The position numbers and the translations under genes are program-made. Under the pieces are notes generated by a model that did not search any database, was not told the DNA's origin, and saw only the letters and a list, made by a program, of their open reading frames with translations. Positions 15,981 through 24,567 of a DNA stretch of 64,000 nt are shown in pieces (the first letter of the stretch is position 1; each line of letters starts with the position of its first letter). The stretch comes from Bacteroidota bacterium (lineage in GTDB: Bacteria; Bacteroidota; Bacteroidia; Chitinophagales; Chitinophagaceae): contig JAEZGI010000018.1 of the NCBI GenBank assembly GCA_023416995.1, forward strand, positions 65,081-129,080, read 5' to 3'.

Positions 15981-17585
15981 TTGACCCTTATCAAATTTAA
16001 AAGATGGTTTTGGGTGGTATTACTCATTGCCGCCTGCATTCAGAGCACATTCTATTATAGCAAGGAAAACCTCTTTGCAGTAGGATGCAGTCTCATTGGA
16101 TGGTTTTTGACGGACCACTATGTCCTGAGAAATTATGTATTATATAGATTCACATTTTCATCTATAATAATAATCGGTTTCTCGCTGACGCAATTTTGTA
16201 TGCCACTCATCTTCACACTTGTTGAGGGCAAGCCAATCACCTTTAACTTAAACCTGTCAGACGAAGTATTTACGCATTCCCTGTTTGCATTACTCGTTAT
16301 ACTTACAGCGCATGGGCTTTACAGGGTTTTACAAAGAGGCAATACTCCCCTGCGTGACCAGATGCAGACACTTTATGCAAAAGCCAACCTGTTTACGCCT
16401 CCTACTGATTCACAACTCTGGATCATTGGCTTCATCGGTTTCCTTGGGATGATTGGAACCTATGTTACATCCACCAAATTTGGTGTCACCGATGCAGAAA
16501 GAGGTTTCGCACCAAAGGTTTTCCAGGCTTTGATCCCTTTTTCCTATGCCCCTTATTTTATTTATCTGAAAGAGCTGTTTGGGAAGAAAACAGTGATTAC
16601 CAAAAAGTCATTGCTGTTACTCGCAGGGTTTACTGTTTTGATTTTTATAGTTGGTGTCGGTGGAAATCAAAGGGCATTGTTTGTGAGGGGACTGGTGTCG
16701 ATGGGACTGGCTTATGGATTGGGGCTGCTGCTCAGCAAATTCAGCGTACGCATATTCAGCCCGAGAAATCTCATACTGGCCTGTTTAGGACTTTGGGTGT
16801 TAACCGGTCCCGTTGCTGATCTTGGAACAGCAATGGTCGTGGTGCGTTCAGAAAGAACAGACTTAACCAGGAAAGAGCTTATCAATAAAACACTGACAGC
16901 ATACAAAGACAAAAAGCTGTTAAGCGATTATAAAAAAGATGCTGTTGCTAGTGCGTTGTATGATGAGTATTATTTTGATGATATCTTTCTTGCACGTTTT
17001 TGTAACCTTAAGTTCAATGATGAGGGGCTTAAACAATATCATATGGTGGGAAGCCGTGATCCCGAAATGCATAAGATTTCAATGGATAAGATCTGGGCAA
17101 CGCTTCCACAACCAATGCTCACGGCATTAAAAATAAAAATCGATAAGGAATATCTTATCAGCGCATCTTTTGGAGACTTCCTGTATGATCGCGCCGGTGG
17201 CCCGAACGCACTTGGCGGTTTCAGAACAGGACAGTTTGCAAGTACAGGTATGGCAGCTTTTGGCTGGTCATATCTCCTGTTTCTTGGAATAGGAATGCTA
17301 CCGATTTTTTTCTTACTTGATCTGTTTGTTGTATTTCAACTAAAGCCGAAAAACGGCCTGAACTTTGATAACTCACTTAGCTTCGTGGGGCTCATTTCGA
17401 TAACATCATTTTTCATGTTTTTATCGTTAAGCAGCACTTCTGAAAGCGTCGTTAACATACCCATATTCATCCTACGGGGCTTGCCACAATTGATCTTATT
17501 GTATTGTATCCTGTTTTACATCACAAAGAAGTTATCAGGAATCTTCAATACCCGGCAATTGAACAGCAGAGTTTCAAGACGCTAA
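15981..17585 (+). CDS. Polymerase-like polytopic membrane protein (candidate Wzy), TTG start
   Basis: 534 residues with about 10-12 transmembrane helices and a large extracytoplasmic loop (about 285-400). No named domain is obvious, but size, topology and place next to Wzx make it the locus A polymerase candidate. The start is unusual: the first in-frame ATG lies about 75 residues in, and an in-frame TAG at 15972-15974 closes the frame upstream. That leaves TTG at 15981 (or ATT at 15978). An AGGA at 15973-15976 gives a usable ribosome-binding site, one of few visible here. It might instead be an acyl- or EpsG-type membrane protein. Confidence 0.7.
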   Translation: MTLIKFKRWFWVVLLIAACIQSTFYYSKENLFAVGCSLIGWFLTDHYVLRNYVLYRFTFSSIIIIGFSLTQFCMPLIFTLVEGKPITFNLNLSDEVFTHSLFALLVILTAHGLYRVLQRGNTPLRDQMQTLYAKANLFTPPTDSQLWIIGFIGFLGMIGTYVTSTKFGVTDAERGFAPKVFQALIPFSYAPYFIYLKELFGKKTVITKKSLLLLAGFTVLIFIVGVGGNQRALFVRGLVSMGLAYGLGLLLSKFSVRIFSPRNLILACLGLWVLTGPVADLGTAMVVVRSERTDLTRKELINKTLTAYKDKKLLSDYKKDAVASALYDEYYFDDIFLARFCNLKFNDEGLKQYHMVGSRDPEMHKISMDKIWATLPQPMLTALKIKIDKEYLISASFGDFLYDRAGGPNALGGFRTGQFASTGMAAFGWSYLLFLGIGMLPIFFLLDLFVVFQLKPKNGLNFDNSLSFVGLISITSFFMFLSLSSTSESVVNIPIFILRGLPQLILLYCILFYITKKLSGIFNTRQLNSRVSRR

Positions 17586-17652
17586 CGATTACAGCCTCCA
17601 AATTTTTGCACGGCGGTAAGATTTGCCGACGGTTCTGATAATAATTTCCCTG

Positions 17653-18834
17653 ATGAACATAGTAATTTTTAGTCACCCGGTTTTTTTGAACTCCCAGAGC
17701 ATGCCAAGGTATGCTAACTGGTTGGCAAAAGGTATGAAGGCCAGGGGACATAGTGTTAAGGTATTAACTGCTCAGCCCTTGTTTTATAAGTTACGGGCCC
17801 CGGGTAGTATTCGCAAATGGCTGGGTTATATTGACCAGTTTTTGGTGTTTCCTGCAAGTGCGAAAAAACAAATCCGAAATGCTGATCGCGAAACAATATT
17901 TGTGTATTCAGATCATGCCCTGGGACCATGGGTGCCGTTGACACAGGGAAGACCACATGTAATACATTGTCATGATTTTCTTGCACAACAAAGTGCATTG
18001 AAACTTATCGATTATAACCCAACAAGCTGGACCGGTACAAAATACCAGGGAATGATCAGGCGTGGATTTCAGAGTGGGAAAAACTTTATATCCATCAGTA
18101 AAAAAACCCAAAGCGATCTGCATGCATTGTTAACTGAAAAACCCGGCGTTTCTCAAATAGTCTACAATGGTTTGTTGAAAGATTTTAAACCTGGAAACGT
18201 TGAACAGAACCGGACAGAACTTTCTGGTGCAACGGGGTTGAATTTATCAGCCGGATACATACTTCATGTTGGAGGTAACCAGTGGTACAAAAACCGTAAA
18301 GGTGTTATTGAAATCTACGATGCATGGCGGGCATCGTCCGGCACATCTCTTCCATTGTTAATGGTTGGCGCCAAACCCACCACCGCCCTGCTTGAAAGTT
18401 ATCAGCAGGCCACACATAAAAATGATATTCATTTTCTTACCGGAAAAGATGACGATTTTATTATGAAGGCCTACCAGGGAGCAACTGCGTTTCTTTTCCC
18501 GTCGATCGCAGAAGGATTTGGCTGGCCAATTGCAGAAGCAATGGCGTCCGGCAGCCCGGTGATTACTACAGCAGAGGCTCCTATGAACGAGGTGGGAGGC
18601 AATGCGGCTTTTTATATTCCAAAATATCCCGAACATCCCGGCGAATTACAGGCATGGTTAGCCGAAGCTGCTACAATGCTTTCGAGGGTTGTCAATCTCG
18701 CCAGCGAGGAACGGCAGGAAGTTATAGATAACGGTCTTCGCCATGTCAAACGTTTCGATTCGGATAATGCATTGGACCAGATTGAAAAAATCTATCAAAA
18801 CATACTAAGAGATGAAAATCCTTCGCGTAATTAA
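17653..18834 (+). CDS. Family 4 glycosyltransferase
   Basis: GT-B fold retaining sugar transferase of 393 residues. The N-terminal acceptor domain begins MNIVIFSHPVFLNSQSMPRY; the C-terminal donor domain has the GT4 nucleotide-sugar signature FPSIAEGFGWPIAEAMASG with its E-x7-E glutamates. I use the ATG at 17653; a TTG ten codons earlier is less likely. Its 3' end overlaps the next gene by 23 nt, indicating a tight operon. It adds a sugar to the locus A repeat on the cytoplasmic face. Confidence 0.92.
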   Translation: MNIVIFSHPVFLNSQSMPRYANWLAKGMKARGHSVKVLTAQPLFYKLRAPGSIRKWLGYIDQFLVFPASAKKQIRNADRETIFVYSDHALGPWVPLTQGRPHVIHCHDFLAQQSALKLIDYNPTSWTGTKYQGMIRRGFQSGKNFISISKKTQSDLHALLTEKPGVSQIVYNGLLKDFKPGNVEQNRTELSGATGLNLSAGYILHVGGNQWYKNRKGVIEIYDAWRASSGTSLPLLMVGAKPTTALLESYQQATHKNDIHFLTGKDDDFIMKAYQGATAFLFPSIAEGFGWPIAEAMASGSPVITTAEAPMNEVGGNAAFYIPKYPEHPGELQAWLAEAATMLSRVVNLASEERQEVIDNGLRHVKRFDSDNALDQIEKIYQNILRDENPSRN

Positions 18835-19999
18835 TAGTATGGATCCCGCGATCGGTGGCCCATGCCAGGGGATACGCAACATCATTCCCCAACTAACCGC
18901 GATGGGTATAACCAATGAGGTAGTTTCACTTGATGACCCCGGCCAGGCATTTATAAACAACGATCCGTTTGTAATACATGCCATTGGAAAAGGTAAAGGT
19001 CCGTGGTCACATAATAACAAACTGGAGACCTGGCTCAGCGATAATATTTGCAATTACGACATCGTGATCGTACACGGTCTTTGGCAATACTACGGTTACG
19101 CCGTTCAAAAAGCGTTCAAACAAATAAAAAGAAAAGATACGCGTGTTCCTGCGCTGTTGGTGATGCCACATGGTATGCTTGATCCTTACTTCCAAAAAGC
19201 AAAGGGCCGCAAACTAAAAGCTATCCGCAATTGGTTTTACTGGAAGTGGATAGAGGGCCGCCTGATCAACAGATCGGATGCTTTACTCTTTACCTGCGAA
19301 GAAGAACTGCGACTGGCACGTACAGCTTTCACACCATACCAGCCTTCAAAAGAACTTAACGTGGGATATGGCATACAGGCGCCACCACCGGATAGTGCTG
19401 ACGCACGCGAGGTATTTATGCAGAAATGTTTTGGCAGAAACGATGTGGAGTATCTTCTTTTCATAAGCAGGATACATGAAAAAAAAGGTGTTGACATCCT
19501 GATCAATGCTTATTTAAAACTGTCCGCCACTAATAAAAATCTTCCGAAACTGGTGATAGCCGGACCTGGGCTCGACACAAACTATGGAAAGGCTATGAAA
19601 CAGCTCGCAGCCCAGTCTGGTGATATCTACTTCCCCGGAATGTTAACAGGTCATTTTAAGTGGGGTGCCTTTTATGGAGCAGAAGCATTTGTACTGATCA
19701 GTCACCAGGAAAATTTCGGGATCGCCGTGGCAGAAGCAATGGCTTGTTCTAAACCAGTATTGATCAGCGATAAAGTAAATATATGGCGGGAAATAAGCGA
19801 TGGCGGTGGTGGTCTCGTTGAAACAGATGATTACCAGGGAGCCCTGGCACTGCTTACGCAATGGAGTGAAATGGATCAATCGCAAAAAGAGAACATGGGT
19901 AGGAGGGCAAAAAATATTTACCGGCAGTTTTTTGGAATTGAGGGCGCGGCAGAAACAATGAAAAAAACGCTGTTGAACATACAGCAATCGACTAATTGA
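18812..19999 (+). CDS. Family 4 glycosyltransferase
   Basis: 395-residue GT-B enzyme. The glycine-rich N-terminus (MDPAIGGPCQGIRNI) and the C-terminal ISHQENFGIAVAEAMACSKPV carry the GT4 pattern (E-x7-E type). The central LFISRIHEKKGVDILI is the usual donor-domain start. It overlaps the preceding GT4 gene by 23 nt and is followed after 10 nt by an acetyltransferase. It is probably a repeat-unit transferase of locus A; its donor sugar is not deducible. Confidence 0.92.
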   Translation: MKILRVINSMDPAIGGPCQGIRNIIPQLTAMGITNEVVSLDDPGQAFINNDPFVIHAIGKGKGPWSHNNKLETWLSDNICNYDIVIVHGLWQYYGYAVQKAFKQIKRKDTRVPALLVMPHGMLDPYFQKAKGRKLKAIRNWFYWKWIEGRLINRSDALLFTCEEELRLARTAFTPYQPSKELNVGYGIQAPPPDSADAREVFMQKCFGRNDVEYLLFISRIHEKKGVDILINAYLKLSATNKNLPKLVIAGPGLDTNYGKAMKQLAAQSGDIYFPGMLTGHFKWGAFYGAEAFVLISHQENFGIAVAEAMACSKPVLISDKVNIWREISDGGGGLVETDDYQGALALLTQWSEMDQSQKENMGRRAKNIYRQFFGIEGAAETMKKTLLNIQQSTN

Positions 20000-20009
20000 T
20001 AATTTAAAC

Positions 20010-20570
20010 ATGAGATACCAGAACCTGCAAAAGTTTACCGTTCCTTCAACGTTTCGTGGCCGCTCAAAAGTAACTGTACAGTTATGGTGGATCATTCAGA
20101 GCACCTTGTTCAGATGGTCGCCACAGGTACTATATGGCTGGCGGCGCTCATTACTAAGAATGTTTGGAGCAAAGATTGGTACAAACGTACTGATTCGGTC
20201 TTCTGTAACAGTTACCTATCCATGGAACATCGAAATCGGCGATTATAGCTGGATTGGGGAAGACTGTGTGTTATATAGCCTTGGGAAAATCAGGATCGGT
20301 TCACATGTGGCACTTGCTCATAAGGTATATCTCAATACAGGTGGTCACGATTATCAGAAAGAGACCTTCGACATCTTTGCACGCCCTGTTATCATCGAAG
20401 ACGAATGCTGGCTTACCAACGATGTTTACATCGCACCAGGTGTTGTTGTTGGCAGAGGCACCATTATCGGAGCAAGGAGTACCGTATTGCATGATATGCC
20501 TGCGGGAAAAGTTTGCGTGGGTATGCCTGCAAAACCTATTAAAGACCGAATTCAAAACATTCAACTATAG
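20010..20570 (+). CDS. WcaF-like hexapeptide O-acetyltransferase
   Basis: 186-residue left-handed beta-helix acyltransferase. Hexapeptide turns (IEIGDYSWIGEDC, IRIGSHVALAHKVYLNTGGHDY) and the catalytic His region GGHDY match colanic-acid WcaF-type enzymes, which transfer acetyl from acetyl-CoA to a sugar of a lipid-linked intermediate. The closing GMPAKPIKD is typical of the family. It lies 10 nt after a GT4 gene and 3 nt before an epimerase, inside the operon. Confidence 0.9.
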   Translation: MRYQNLQKFTVPSTFRGRSKVTVQLWWIIQSTLFRWSPQVLYGWRRSLLRMFGAKIGTNVLIRSSVTVTYPWNIEIGDYSWIGEDCVLYSLGKIRIGSHVALAHKVYLNTGGHDYQKETFDIFARPVIIEDECWLTNDVYIAPGVVVGRGTIIGARSTVLHDMPAGKVCVGMPAKPIKDRIQNIQL

Positions 20571-20573
20571 TTC

Positions 20574-21572
20574 ATGGGAAAGATATTAATTACCGGCGGT
20601 TCAGGTTTTATTGGAACACATCTTGTTTCCGCGCTTCTTCAGCGGGGAGATAATGTCATAAATCTTGACACCATCGAACCTAAGCTTAAAGAACACCGCC
20701 AGTATTGGAAAAACGTTGACATCTGCAACGCTCCGGCACTGACGGATGCAATAGAGAGTTTTCAACCCGATACTGTGATCCATCTTGCAGCGCGCACAGA
20801 CCTAAGAGGAAAAAGCCTTGCCGAATATAAAAGCAACACGCTTGGCGTCGAAAATCTCTTGAATGCATTGGAGAAGTGCTCGCCTTCCATACGCGTGATC
20901 TTTACTTCTTCTATGTACGTATGCCGGCCGGGAAAAAAACCGCTTACCGATGATGATTATGATCCTCATACCATCTATGGTGAAAGCAAAGTGCAGACTG
21001 AAAAGATCATACGTCAACGGCAACCCGCATATACTTACTGCATTATTCGTCCCACATCTATCTGGGGACCGCATTTTGGTGAACCATACAAATTGTTTTT
21101 CAGTATGGTGTTAGGTAAAAAATATTTCCATCTCGGTAAAAAGGCATGCAGAAAAACCTATGGCTATGTTGAGAATACAATCGCCCAGGTGTTTCAATTA
21201 CTTGAAGCAAATGACGAACTGATAAATGGTAAAGTGTTTTACCTGGGTGATTATGAGCCATACGATATCACAGAATGGGCAAATGAGATCGGCACAATTG
21301 CCGGGATCAAAATCCCAACGATACCATTTGCAGTTTTCAGGATCGCCGCATATTTCGGTGACGCACTGAAGACGATTGGAATAACATTTCCGATGACAAG
21401 TTTTCGATTATCAAACATGACCACTGATAACATCTATGATCTTACACCTATCAGATCGATTGCGCCGCAACTGCCGGTAAACAGATCTGAGGGAACCCGC
21501 CGCACCGTGCGGTGGATGAAAACCGGTGAAACTGAGCCACGGCCCGTTAAAGTAGCCGCAGCCGTTCACTGA
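20574..21572 (+). CDS. NAD-dependent sugar epimerase/dehydratase
   Basis: Extended SDR of 332 residues. GGSGFIG near 8-14 binds NAD(P), HLAARTD follows, SSMYV supplies the Ser region and YGESK the catalytic Tyr-Lys pair. It would convert a nucleotide sugar used by the locus A transferases, such as a 4-epimerisation or dehydration. The subfamily is not clear from the motifs alone. It begins 3 nt after the acetyltransferase. Confidence 0.9.
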   Translation: MGKILITGGSGFIGTHLVSALLQRGDNVINLDTIEPKLKEHRQYWKNVDICNAPALTDAIESFQPDTVIHLAARTDLRGKSLAEYKSNTLGVENLLNALEKCSPSIRVIFTSSMYVCRPGKKPLTDDDYDPHTIYGESKVQTEKIIRQRQPAYTYCIIRPTSIWGPHFGEPYKLFFSMVLGKKYFHLGKKACRKTYGYVENTIAQVFQLLEANDELINGKVFYLGDYEPYDITEWANEIGTIAGIKIPTIPFAVFRIAAYFGDALKTIGITFPMTSFRLSNMTTDNIYDLTPIRSIAPQLPVNRSEGTRRTVRWMKTGETEPRPVKVAAAVH

Positions 21573-21634
21573 TAATGATTGCCCATGTGATCCGGACAAA
21601 ATCCCAGTCAATCATCCTTCTCAAATTTTTTGTT

Positions 21635-22939
21635 ATGAACAAACCACGCATCCTTCTTCTTGGCGGTAACTATTCTCCCGAACCAACCGGCATCGGGAAG
21701 TATAATGGTGAGATGATGGAATGGCTCTCACAGCAGGGACATGAATGTGCTGTGATTACCAGCTATCCCTACTACCCTCATTGGAAGGCTCAGCCTCCAT
21801 ATACCAAAACATCGAAGATGTATACGAGGGAACATTTTACATATGGCGACAACTCACTTAAAATCTACCGTTGCCCGCATTACATTCCCAAAAATCCATC
21901 CGGTACCAAAAGAATGGTATCTGACCTGTCTTTCTTTATAAGTGCCTTTTTTCCACTTTTTGCGCTCCTGTTCAGAAAAAAATATGATGTTGTTATAACA
22001 GTGGTGCCTTTTTTTAAAATGGGACTGCTCGGCCTTTTATACAAACGAATGAAAGGTGCAAAGTTCATCTACCATATTCAGGATCTTCAGATCGATGCTG
22101 CAAAGGAGCTGCAGATGATTAATTCGAAGTTCTTATTCAAGATGATGTTTGGCATCGAGAAATACATACTGACCAAGGCCGATCACATCACCAGTATATC
22201 TGATGGCATGATAAGAAAAATCGTAGCAAAATGCGACAGACCTGTGACGATGTTTCCAAACTGGGCCGATACGGAAACTTTCTTCCCCATCCCGAATCGT
22301 CATCTTCTAAAAACAAAATATAACTTCAACCCCACCGACAAGATTGTTCTTTACTCGGGTGCTATTGGTAACAAGCAAGGGCTGGAAAACATCCTGAACA
22401 CTGCAAAAGAAATCAATCAACCCGACGTACGATTTGTTATCTGCGGATCGGGACCATATAAGGATGTTTTGAATGCAAAGGCAAATGAGTTGGGACTAAC
22501 CAACATCACATTCCTGCCATTACAACCTAAAGAGAGTTTGAATGAATTCCTTAATATGGCAGATGTACACCTGGTTCTTCAGCGTGCAAATGCTAATGAT
22601 CTTGTTATGCCGTCCAAGCTCACCAACATATTAGCTGTCGGGGGACTTGCATTGATTACAGCATCCGAAGAATCAAGTCTGAGTTCTATTGTTATCCGTC
22701 ATAAAATGGGAATTGTAACACCGCCGGAAAACATTGCTGCACTTACAAGCGGCATAAAAGCTGCGCTAGACAACCCACACAACGATCTGCGTTCAAACGC
22801 CCGGAAGTTTGCATTGATGTTTCTGAAAAAAGACAACGTGATAAACAGATTTCTTGAAGAAACAAACATCATCAAAACCCGGCGGCCATCATTTGTAATA
22901 AACGTTAAAAACGAGGTGGGTGCTGATGCTACCACCTGA
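21635..22939 (+). CDS. WcaI/WbuB-like glycosyltransferase
   Basis: GT4-type transferase of 434 residues. The N-terminal MNKPRILLLGGNYSPEPTG resembles colanic-acid WcaI, and TSYPYYPHW and YHIQDLQIDAA continue the family pattern. I use the ATG at 21635; an ATG at 21575 would add 20 residues that do not belong to the fold. WcaI-type enzymes add an early sugar (fucose in colanic acid). Its position next to the initiating WcaJ-like enzyme fits an early step of assembly. The 3' end overlaps the start region of the next gene. Confidence 0.9.
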   Translation: MNKPRILLLGGNYSPEPTGIGKYNGEMMEWLSQQGHECAVITSYPYYPHWKAQPPYTKTSKMYTREHFTYGDNSLKIYRCPHYIPKNPSGTKRMVSDLSFFISAFFPLFALLFRKKYDVVITVVPFFKMGLLGLLYKRMKGAKFIYHIQDLQIDAAKELQMINSKFLFKMMFGIEKYILTKADHITSISDGMIRKIVAKCDRPVTMFPNWADTETFFPIPNRHLLKTKYNFNPTDKIVLYSGAIGNKQGLENILNTAKEINQPDVRFVICGSGPYKDVLNAKANELGLTNITFLPLQPKESLNEFLNMADVHLVLQRANANDLVMPSKLTNILAVGGLALITASEESSLSSIVIRHKMGIVTPPENIAALTSGIKAALDNPHNDLRSNARKFALMFLKKDNVINRFLEETNIIKTRRPSFVINVKNEVGADATT

Positions 22940-24377
22940 AACTGACGTACTGATGCAAAATGACAATTTCGTATTAATGAACCAGTCCATGAATCAAAAT
23001 CTTATCCGAATGACAAGAATAATCTTCGTCATTCTTGATATCGTTGTTTTAAATATTGCTTTCGTCGCAACGGAACTGTATATGTCTATGACATCAATAG
23101 AACTTTCGCGGGAAGCAGTTTTATATTTTTGGCTATATGCCAATGTTACCTGGTTTTTAAGCACCTGGATCGTCGGATTATCAGGCGGTAACTTCTTCAG
23201 CCAGTTGGAGCCAATAACAAGGCAGACCCTTCGCACTTATTTTCTGTTTGTAGCTATTACTTCAGTTTACCTGTACTTCAGGGCAAGTGAATTCCCGAGG
23301 CAGTTTACTGCGGCCTTTCTACTCTTGCTGTTTGGAATGTTGTGTCTGAACAGGCTCCTGCATTTGTTCACAAGAAGTTATTACCGGAAAACTTCCACTT
23401 TAACAAAACGGGTACTGATTATCGGTTACAACGAAATAAGCAAAAAGCTGGTTTCGCACTTTGAAGCAAGTGATAACCAGGTACAGGTAGTAGGTTATTG
23501 TGAAGAGCCAAAAAATGTGCATGAATTGTCAAACTACCCGATAGTAGACACACCGGCAAATGCGGTACTCGCATCACAAAAACATGAGATTACTGATATC
23601 TATTCAACCATTGTTCCTACGCAGGATAAAATGATATATGATCTGATGCAAAAAGCAGAACAGAAATGTATCAGGTTCAGATTAGTACCTGATTTCAGCT
23701 TATTTGCAGAACAGCCCATGCACCTGAACTCAGTTTCCGGAATGCCTATTTTATCGCCGCGGACCGAACCACTTGATGATGTTGGGAACCGTCTGATCAA
23801 ACGGGCGCTTGACCTGGTTGTATCGGTTCTTGTCATCATCTTTATATTAAGCTGGTTGATGCCGATTATCAGTTTGATCATTTGGCTCGAGTCGCGCGGT
23901 CCGGTATTCTTTGTGCAAAAAAGATCTGGTTTGAACAACAAACCTTTTAACTGTATCAAATTTCGCAGCATGCGGGTAAATGGTGAGGCAAATCTGCGCC
24001 AGGCAAGACGTGACGATGACCGTCTGACGCGTGTTGGCCGTGTGATCCGGAAAACCAGTCTTGATGAGTTGCCACAGTTCTTTAATGTGCTACGTGGCGA
24101 TATGAGTGTTGTTGGTCCACGACCACACATGATCAAACACACAGAAGATTACTCAGCTATCATCAGCAAGTTTATGCTCAGACAATTTGTTAAACCTGGT
24201 ATAACAGGCTGGGCACAGGTTAATGGATACAGAGGAGAAACTAAAACCGCAGAGAGTATGCAAAAACGTGTTGATCACGATTTATGGTACATGGAAAACT
24301 GGAGTTTATTGTTAGATATTAAGATTATTTTTCTTACAGCGTATAATATCGTTAGAGGCGAGAAAAATGCAGTATAA
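22926..24377 (+). CDS. WcaJ-like polyprenyl-phosphate sugar-1-phosphate transferase (initiating enzyme)
   Basis: Starts repeat-unit synthesis by moving a hexose-1-phosphate from UDP-sugar to undecaprenyl phosphate. 483 residues from ATG 22926; ATG 22953 is also possible and would not overlap the previous gene. There are four to five N-terminal helices, a CoA-binding-like Rossmann domain (RVLIIGYNEISKKL) and a further helix. The catalytic bacterial sugar-transferase domain follows (KFRSMRVN, TSLDELPQFFNVL, VGPRPH, GITGWAQVNGYRGE). The DELPQ Asp-Glu pair is the catalytic centre. It is the last biosynthetic gene of the plus-strand run before the secreted beta-helix protein. Confidence 0.94.
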   Translation: MLPPETDVLMQNDNFVLMNQSMNQNLIRMTRIIFVILDIVVLNIAFVATELYMSMTSIELSREAVLYFWLYANVTWFLSTWIVGLSGGNFFSQLEPITRQTLRTYFLFVAITSVYLYFRASEFPRQFTAAFLLLLFGMLCLNRLLHLFTRSYYRKTSTLTKRVLIIGYNEISKKLVSHFEASDNQVQVVGYCEEPKNVHELSNYPIVDTPANAVLASQKHEITDIYSTIVPTQDKMIYDLMQKAEQKCIRFRLVPDFSLFAEQPMHLNSVSGMPILSPRTEPLDDVGNRLIKRALDLVVSVLVIIFILSWLMPIISLIIWLESRGPVFFVQKRSGLNNKPFNCIKFRSMRVNGEANLRQARRDDDRLTRVGRVIRKTSLDELPQFFNVLRGDMSVVGPRPHMIKHTEDYSAIISKFMLRQFVKPGITGWAQVNGYRGETKTAESMQKRVDHDLWYMENWSLLLDIKIIFLTAYNIVRGEKNAV

Positions 24378-24567
24378 AAAAAGATCAGTTTACCAGTAGA
24401 GTCACTAAGCATTAGGTATTAAAAACATACTACCCGATTGACCTCAATCAAGTTATTCCCTATTTAAAGCAACACAATCAAATTTCAACACATGTAGTTC
24501 GTTTATGGCACAGATGTTGGTCATGATTGAAAAATGGCTAACAGCTAGTTTTTAATCCAATTCCTAC

